From an uncultured Collinsella sp. (GTDB lineage: Bacteria; Actinomycetota; Coriobacteriia; Coriobacteriales; Coriobacteriaceae): a DNA stretch of 37,541 nucleotides. Of this stretch, positions 33,520 through 37,541 are shown one piece after another. The position numbers and the translations under genes are program-made. Below the pieces are notes generated by a model. The model saw nothing but the letters and a program-made list of their open reading frames with translations. It was not told the DNA's origin and searched no databases. The stretch's first letter is position 1. Every line of letters starts with the position of its first letter. The DNA lies in NCBI GenBank assembly GCA_958453935.1, contig CAUDZT010000016.1, positions 1 to 37,541 on the forward strand, given 5' to 3'.

Positions 33520-33552
33520 CCACCACAAAGGTGCCTGTCCCCCTTGCGGTGG
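33520..33552. repeat. Family A hairpin repeat
   Basis: CCACCACAAAGGTGCCTGTCCC with right arm CCTTGCGGTGG (one change from the family). It lies 4 bases past the stop of the GlnR-like gene. On minus only a weak GGCTTTG follows. Confidence 0.6.
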
Positions 33553-33556
33553 AAAT

Positions 33557-34219
33557 CTAGTCCTTAAACAGATAGCCCACGCCGCGGACGGTGGTGATGT
33601 GCGCCGCGATCTGCGGGCCCACCTTGGAGCGGATGCGTCGGATGTGCACGTCGACGGTGCGCGTACCGCCGCAGTACTCAAAGCCCCACACGCGGTGCAG
33701 CAGCACCTCGCGACTGTAGGCGCGATTGGGATGCGTAGCCAAAAAGCTCAGCAGCGAGTACTCCATCAGCGTCAGGTCGATAGGCTCATCATCGAGCGTC
33801 ACCTGGTAGGTGGCCAGGTTGATCTCGAGGTTGTCGATGTTGAGCACATCGTCGGCGGTGACGGTCTCCTCCTCGCCCATCAGGCGCTGCGCACGAGCCT
33901 TGAGCTCGTTGGGCGTCGCCGTGAGGCATACAAAGTCGGCATGCGCGTGATTGGGCAGGCGCAAGGTACCGAGCGCCTCGTCGTCGACGATCACCAACAT
34001 GGGGACGCCGCCACGATCATCAAGCCACTTGGCAATCTGATCGATGCGGTCGCTGCGGATGCCATCGGAATCGAGGATCAGCAGGTCAAAGTCGTGCGCC
34101 GCAGTCGGCGAATCGGGGGTGGCCAGGCTCACCTCGACACCCAGGGTGGTCGTCAAGCTGCGGGCAAACTCGTGGAAGCGCGTCGTGCGCGCCATGAACA
34201 GGGCACTCTTTTCGGACAT
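33557..34219 (-). CDS. GlnR-like orphan OmpR-type regulator
   Basis: 220-residue transcription factor. The C-terminal winged helix (about 125-220) is close to actinobacterial GlnR: LTLMEYSLLSFLATH, HRVWGFEY, GGTRTVDVHIRRIRSK and TTVRGVGY. The N-terminal receiver is atypical. The usual acidic pair after strand 1 is absent, and the conserved Lys is not seen, although an Asp stands in LLILDSD. It probably does not use ordinary phosphorylation, as known for GlnR. It lies 50 bases after the glutamine-synthetase-like gene in the same direction, with no sensor kinase nearby. The start at 34219 has GGAGG five bases upstream. A role in nitrogen control is inferred from similarity and location. Confidence 0.8.
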   Translation of the reverse strand: MSEKSALFMARTTRFHEFARSLTTTLGVEVSLATPDSPTAAHDFDLLILDSDGIRSDRIDQIAKWLDDRGGVPMLVIVDDEALGTLRLPNHAHADFVCLTATPNELKARAQRLMGEEETVTADDVLNIDNLEINLATYQVTLDDEPIDLTLMEYSLLSFLATHPNRAYSREVLLHRVWGFEYCGGTRTVDVHIRRIRSKVGPQIAAHITTVRGVGYLFKD

Positions 34220-34269
34220 ATCGGCCTCCAAAGAAATGAGCTCAATCGTACTGGAACAAGCCGGCGCGA

Positions 34270-35607
34270 TTAGGAGTTCGCCAGGTAGTGCTTGATCTCC
34301 CACTCGGTGATCGTAGACTCAAACTTATGCCACTCGTCGCGCTTCTTTTTGAGGAAGAAGCTGTGGATGTGCTCGCCGAGGGCATCCTTCATAAACCGCG
34401 AGTCCTCAAAGACGTCGAGCGCCTCTTTGAGCGAGCGCGGCAGCGGCGTGTAGCCGGCCTCGACCATCTGACGGCCGGTGAGCTTGAGCGTCTCGGCCGT
34501 GGCCTCGGGCGGGAGCTCCAGCTTGCGCTCGATACCGTCCAGACCAGCCGCCAGCGTGACGGCGTTGACCAGATACGGGTTGGCCATGGGGTCGGGGCTG
34601 CGAAGCTCGATGCGCGTGGACAGCTGCTTGCCAGGCTTGTAGACCGGAATGCGGATCATGCTTGCACGGTTGCGCAGACCCCACGTGGCGTACTGCGGCA
34701 CGGAGTCGCCGCCCGTGGTGATGCGCTTGTACGAATTGACCGTGGGGTTGGTGATGGCGCTGATCTCGCGCGCGTGCGCCAAGATACCGGCCATATAGTG
34801 CTTGGCGACGTCGGAGAGATGGTACTTCTCGTCGCCCTCGCCCCAAAAGACGTTGTTGCCGTCGTGGTCGAATAGCGACTGATGCAAAAACATGGCGCTG
34901 CCGTCCTCGCCCGCCAACGGCTTGGGCATAAAGGAGGCGTGGCAGCCACTCTCATAGGCCTGCTGCTTAATGATGAGCTTTGCCGTGGTGATGGCGTCAG
35001 ACATGCTCAGGGCCTCGGCATGGCGCAGGCTCATGCCGTGCTGCGAGCGACCGGCAGCATGGAAGGTGTACTCCACGGGCACGGACATCTTCTCGAGCGT
35101 GAGGACCGTGTTGCGGCGCAGGTCGCGTGCGGCGTCGCTTACCGAAAGATCGAAGTAACCCACGTTGTCGAGCGGCTCGGGCGTGTGCTCGTCGGGGAAA
35201 TAGTAGTACTCCAGCTCGGCACCAACGTTGAGCAGGTAGCCGGCCTTCTCGGCCTTATGGAACATGCGGCGCAGGGCATCGCGCGGGTCGCCGGCAAACG
35301 GCTTGCGATCGGGAGTGCACACATCGCAGAACACGCGGGCGACGCCGTTGTGGCTCGGGCGCCACGGCAGGATCTGGAAGGTCGAAGCATCGGGGAACGC
35401 CAGCATGTCGGCTTCCTCGGGCGTGGCAAAGCCCTCGATGGCGGAGCCGTCAAAGCCAATACCCTCCTCAAAGGCGACCTCGAGGTCCTCGGGGCTAATG
35501 GCAAAGTTCTTGAGGCGGCCGAGAATGTCGACAAACCACAGACGCACAAAGCGGATATCACGCTGCTCTACGGAGCGGAGTACGTAATCGATGTTCTGCT
35601 GGTTCAT
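34270..35607 (-). CDS. Glutamine synthetase type I homolog, active site altered
   Basis: 445-residue protein with the full-length GSI fold (FVDILGRLKNF, GFDGSAIEGF, AELEYYYF, FMPKPL, AITNPTVNSYKR, STRIELRSPDPMANPY). It aligns with Bacillus GlnA without gaps through the active site, but several residues are changed. HHEVAPGQHEID becomes FHAAGRSQHGMS, so two n1-metal glutamates (E212 and E220 in Salmonella numbering) become Ala184 and Gly191. SGMHC becomes SAMFL, so the n2-metal His becomes Phe240. The catalytic loop GYEAP becomes GGDSVP. Glu131, Glu133 and the Glu in RIELRS remain. There is no adenylylation motif. It may be inactive, or have another activity. The start at 35607 has GGGGAG upstream. 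The GlnR-like gene follows. Confidence 0.88.
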   Translation of the reverse strand: MNQQNIDYVLRSVEQRDIRFVRLWFVDILGRLKNFAISPEDLEVAFEEGIGFDGSAIEGFATPEEADMLAFPDASTFQILPWRPSHNGVARVFCDVCTPDRKPFAGDPRDALRRMFHKAEKAGYLLNVGAELEYYYFPDEHTPEPLDNVGYFDLSVSDAARDLRRNTVLTLEKMSVPVEYTFHAAGRSQHGMSLRHAEALSMSDAITTAKLIIKQQAYESGCHASFMPKPLAGEDGSAMFLHQSLFDHDGNNVFWGEGDEKYHLSDVAKHYMAGILAHAREISAITNPTVNSYKRITTGGDSVPQYATWGLRNRASMIRIPVYKPGKQLSTRIELRSPDPMANPYLVNAVTLAAGLDGIERKLELPPEATAETLKLTGRQMVEAGYTPLPRSLKEALDVFEDSRFMKDALGEHIHSFFLKKKRDEWHKFESTITEWEIKHYLANS

Positions 35608-35672
35608 GTCGCTCCCCTTTCTTTCGGGCGGGTTTCGACTGGTCTATACCGCAGATACTATCGCAGAAAAAT

Positions 35673-35688
35673 GTTTCCGCAGGGTTAA
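35673..35688 (-). promoter_or_regulatory. Candidate GlnR box upstream of the GS-like gene
   Basis: On minus, TTAAC-CCTGCG-GAAAC fits the actinobacterial GlnR half-box pattern GTNAC-n6-GAAAC except for its first base. It lies 66-81 bases before the start codon. With a TATAGA -10 at 35643-35648 it would centre near -44, a usual activator position. An alternative promoter, TTGATA (35693-35698) with AACATT, would be overlapped by it. The second box of the usual pair is not evident. Confidence 0.35.
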
Positions 35689-35762
35689 AGCGTATCAAGC
35701 GCTCAAAAAACGTGCGCGAGCAGGCGGGTGCCAAGCACGAACAGACCGACTCGGACGGGCGG

Positions 35763-36785
35763 CTAGCGCGAGGTCGAAGCGCGGTGTTCGATGTGGCCGA
35801 GTATCTCGATGCGCTTGGGGGCGAGCTTTGCGGCATCGCCCACCGTAGTGGTAACGACGTCGATGCGCTCGGACAGGCGCTCGACCACGCGCTCGGCAAT
35901 GGTGAGGGTGTCCTGCGCGGCCGTGGTCACACCGCCAAAGAGCACGCGGTTCCAGGGATAGTCGTCAAACGTTGCGATCTTGAGACCCGCCGGCAACGAA
36001 GGTCCCAACTGTGCCAGCGCCTCGGTCAGGCGCAGGAAGACCAGACCGTTGACGGCAATGAGGCCGAGCTTCTTACCCGCATAGTCACGCATGGTCTCGT
36101 CCAAGCGGCCGATGCCCGTGGCGCCACCGTCGGCCAGGGTGACGACCTCGCCCGCAAGGCCGCGTCGCGATAGCTCGTCGGTAAAGGCCTCGGCGCGCTC
36201 GCGACGGACGGAGCTATCGTCGCTTGCCTCGGTGAGCAGGCACAGGCGCTCGCTGCCAGCGGCGACCAAGGCGTCTACCAAGCCGGCGACCAGCTCACGG
36301 TTGTTAGATGTCACCAAGTCGATACCGCCGTCGGCAACATCGCGGTCGAGCAGCACGACGGGCAGGCGTCCCGCTGCCGCGGCGATCGCCTCGTCATTGC
36401 CTCCGCAGGTGTTGACGACCAGGCCGTCCACGCCGGCATCGATAAGCCTGATGAGCGACTCCGCTTCCTTTGCGGGGTCGTTGCCGCTAATGGCCGTCAT
36501 GAGCGAGCAGCCGCGCGCGGCGGCGCTGGCGGAAAGTCCTCCGAGCATGGCGCTAGAGAACGGGTTGGCGATGTCGGCTAGGATCACACCGATGAGGTTG
36601 GTGCGCGAGCTGCGCAGATTGCGCGCGGCGGCACGTGGACGATAGCCGGTGCGCTCGATAACTGCCGCGATGCGAGCACGGGTTTCCTCGGTCATCTGCC
36701 CGGGGCGGTTGTTGAGGTAGCGCGAGACCGTGGCCGGACTCACGCCCGCCTCGGCGGCAATATCCTTGATTCTCATCTGCGCCAT
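35763..36785 (-). CDS. LacI-family transcription regulator
   Basis: 340-residue repressor. Residues 3-60 are the LacI helix-turn-helix (RIKDIAAEAGVSPATVSRYL and hinge RNLRSSRTNLIG). The remainder is a periplasmic-binding-protein-like sugar domain (VILADIANPFSSAML, LVTSNNRELV, IATFDDYPWN). It resembles regulators of sugar-acid or sugar uptake, but no target operon adjoins it. The start at 36785 has GGGGTG upstream; the in-frame ATG three codons on is also possible. A promoter is visible at 36825-36854. Confidence 0.92.
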   Translation of the reverse strand: MAQMRIKDIAAEAGVSPATVSRYLNNRPGQMTEETRARIAAVIERTGYRPRAAARNLRSSRTNLIGVILADIANPFSSAMLGGLSASAAARGCSLMTAISGNDPAKEAESLIRLIDAGVDGLVVNTCGGNDEAIAAAAGRLPVVLLDRDVADGGIDLVTSNNRELVAGLVDALVAAGSERLCLLTEASDDSSVRRERAEAFTDELSRRGLAGEVVTLADGGATGIGRLDETMRDYAGKKLGLIAVNGLVFLRLTEALAQLGPSLPAGLKIATFDDYPWNRVLFGGVTTAAQDTLTIAERVVERLSERIDVVTTTVGDAAKLAPKRIEILGHIEHRASTSR

Positions 36786-36824
36786 AGCGCACCCCGTTTC
36801 CCAACTGTCGGCATTCTGAGCCAT

Positions 36825-36854
36825 TTTAGACATTTTTAAAAATCTCGGTTGCAA
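36825..36854 (-). promoter_or_regulatory. Candidate promoter of the LacI-family gene
   Basis: On minus, TTGCAA (36849-36854) and TCTAAA (36825-36830) are 18 bases apart. The spacer contains a 12-bp palindrome of five T then five A bounded by A and T (36832-36843). The leader is about 35 bases. Confidence 0.45.
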
Positions 36855-36908
36855 AACGCTGTAGGTGAGCAACATCGTTTTTGTGTCTCGAGCAGATGCG
36901 ATGATGGG

Positions 36909-37541
36909 CTAGATATTCGAGTCTTTAGGCAGCTCAAAATAGTCGGGATGCAAGGCGATAACCGGTCCCTGTTCCTCGGGCATCAGATGCAGGTGTGTCT
37001 CTGCCAGATAGCTCGCCGTGTCGGTATCGCCCCTCTTAATGGACTCGAGAATCCGGCGATGCTGACGACGAATCGGCTCCCAATCCAGATCCTGCGACAC
37101 CATACGCAACCAGTTGTACCGCTCAAAATGCGTATTGACGCTCTTCATCCAATCCCACAACATGTGGCGGCCGGCAATCTCAAAGCACGTCTCGTGGAAT
37201 AGGTTGTCCAGATCGAAAAAGCGACGCGTTTCGCTATGGTCGAGCGACTCGGACTCGGCAAGAATCTGCTCGAGCCGATGTTTTTGCTCAGGCGTGGCGG
37301 CAGAGCAACATTTAATGAGTACGCCTCTCTCGAGTTTCTCACGCAAGAAACAGGCGTTCTCGGCGCGCTCCATGCTGATTTTTGAGACATAGGTGCCGCT
37401 TTTGGGACGCGTTTCCACTAGCTCCTGCTCACGCAGGCGCACAAAGGACTCGCGAATGGGCGTGCGCCCGATTCCCGTCTCCTTTTCCAGACCAATCGCC
37501 GAAAGGCGCGTGCCGGGCTTGAGCTCGGCATAGATGATCTT
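36909..37541 (-). CDS. GntR-family regulator, FCD subgroup (5' end outside window)
   Basis: 210 residues are visible; the start lies beyond the right edge. The first 55 complete most of a GntR winged helix (ELKPGTRLSAIGLEKETG, GRTPIRESFVRL, then LVETRPKSGTYV). The rest is the FCD ligand domain, with likely metal or ligand residues in FFDLDNLFHE and the histidines of RQHRRIL and AETHLHL. Such proteins usually regulate sugar-acid or organic-acid genes nearby, probably to the right of this window. The open frame continues 33 codons upstream of the GTG at 37442, with clear HTH content, so that GTG is not the start. Confidence 0.9.
   Translation of the reverse strand, partial: KIIYAELKPGTRLSAIGLEKETGIGRTPIRESFVRLREQELVETRPKSGTYVSKISMERAENACFLREKLERGVLIKCCSAATPEQKHRLEQILAESESLDHSETRRFFDLDNLFHETCFEIAGRHMLWDWMKSVNTHFERYNWLRMVSQDLDWEPIRRQHRRILESIKRGDTDTASYLAETHLHLMPEEQGPVIALHPDYFELPKDSNI

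Noticed and set aside
7625..33552. Family A repeats as a CRISPR array
   Set aside because: Copies are kilobases apart, palindromic and at gene ends; no regular spacers and no cas genes.
36832..36843. A/T palindrome as the LacI operator
   Set aside because: LacI-family operators normally have a central CG; an all-A/T palindrome inside a promoter spacer is easily due to chance.
1..37541. tRNA, rRNA or IS elements
   Set aside because: No cloverleaf with a conserved GTTCRA arm, no rRNA-like sequence and no transposase frame were seen in any gap.

Overview
This window looks like the chromosome of a gut Actinomycetota of the class Coriobacteriia, most probably Collinsella. The reasons are the high overall GC, the recurrent intergenic hairpin repeats (one of the type CCACCACAAAGG...CCTTTGTGGTGG), a GlnR-like orphan OmpR-type regulator, and gene families I associate with that genus. 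The genus is recognition, not proof. 26 protein genes can be supported, and 24 of them lie on the minus strand. Only a MATE exporter and its MerR regulator are on plus. I found no tRNA, rRNA, CRISPR array or insertion sequence.

Layout. (1) 52-7285: a three-gene sortase-dependent pilus operon, read right to left as a large beta-helix tip adhesin, a minor pilin and a major pilin. It has a clear promoter and a strong terminator. No sortase gene is present. The adhesin carries nine G in a row just after its signal peptide, a likely phase-variation switch. (2) 7672-9985: a HAD phosphatase and an MFS exporter. (3) 10222-14838: a beta-glucoside island with a BglG/LicT antiterminator, a PTS EIIBC and a 6-phospho-beta-glucosidase. 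A RAT-like antiterminator overlaps a terminator in front of bglG. Two related ~160-bp inverted-repeat elements of unknown function lie between the PTS gene and the glucosidase. (4) 14972-18160: a histidine phosphatase, then moaA and a moaC-mobB fusion for molybdenum cofactor synthesis. (5) 18394-19431: an orphan putative PD-(D/E)XK-like protein with the same hairpin repeat on both sides. (6) 19646-25877: a heterodimeric ABC exporter pair divergent from a MATE-MerR efflux operon whose promoter carries a MerR-type dyad.

(7) 25971-30060 is visibly lower in GC over most of its length: a Phd/PIN toxin-antitoxin pair, a cysteine-rich membrane protein, an exonuclease-BRCT protein, and the 3' third of ligA. 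The composition changes abruptly inside ligA. (8) 31882-33348: an HtrA-type serine protease. (9) 33557-35607: a glutamine-synthetase-like gene followed by a GlnR-like regulator. By ungapped comparison with Bacillus GlnA, the synthetase has lost several metal-binding and catalytic residues, so it may be a sensor or pseudo-enzyme rather than a working synthetase. (10) 35763-37541: a LacI regulator and a GntR/FCD regulator cut by the window edge.

The strongest leads for new biology are the degenerate glutamine synthetase coupled to a GlnR-like regulator, the pair of long inverted-repeat elements between the beta-glucoside genes, and the poly-G switch in the pilus adhesin. All positions, alignments and compositions were read by eye; no search or folding program was run.
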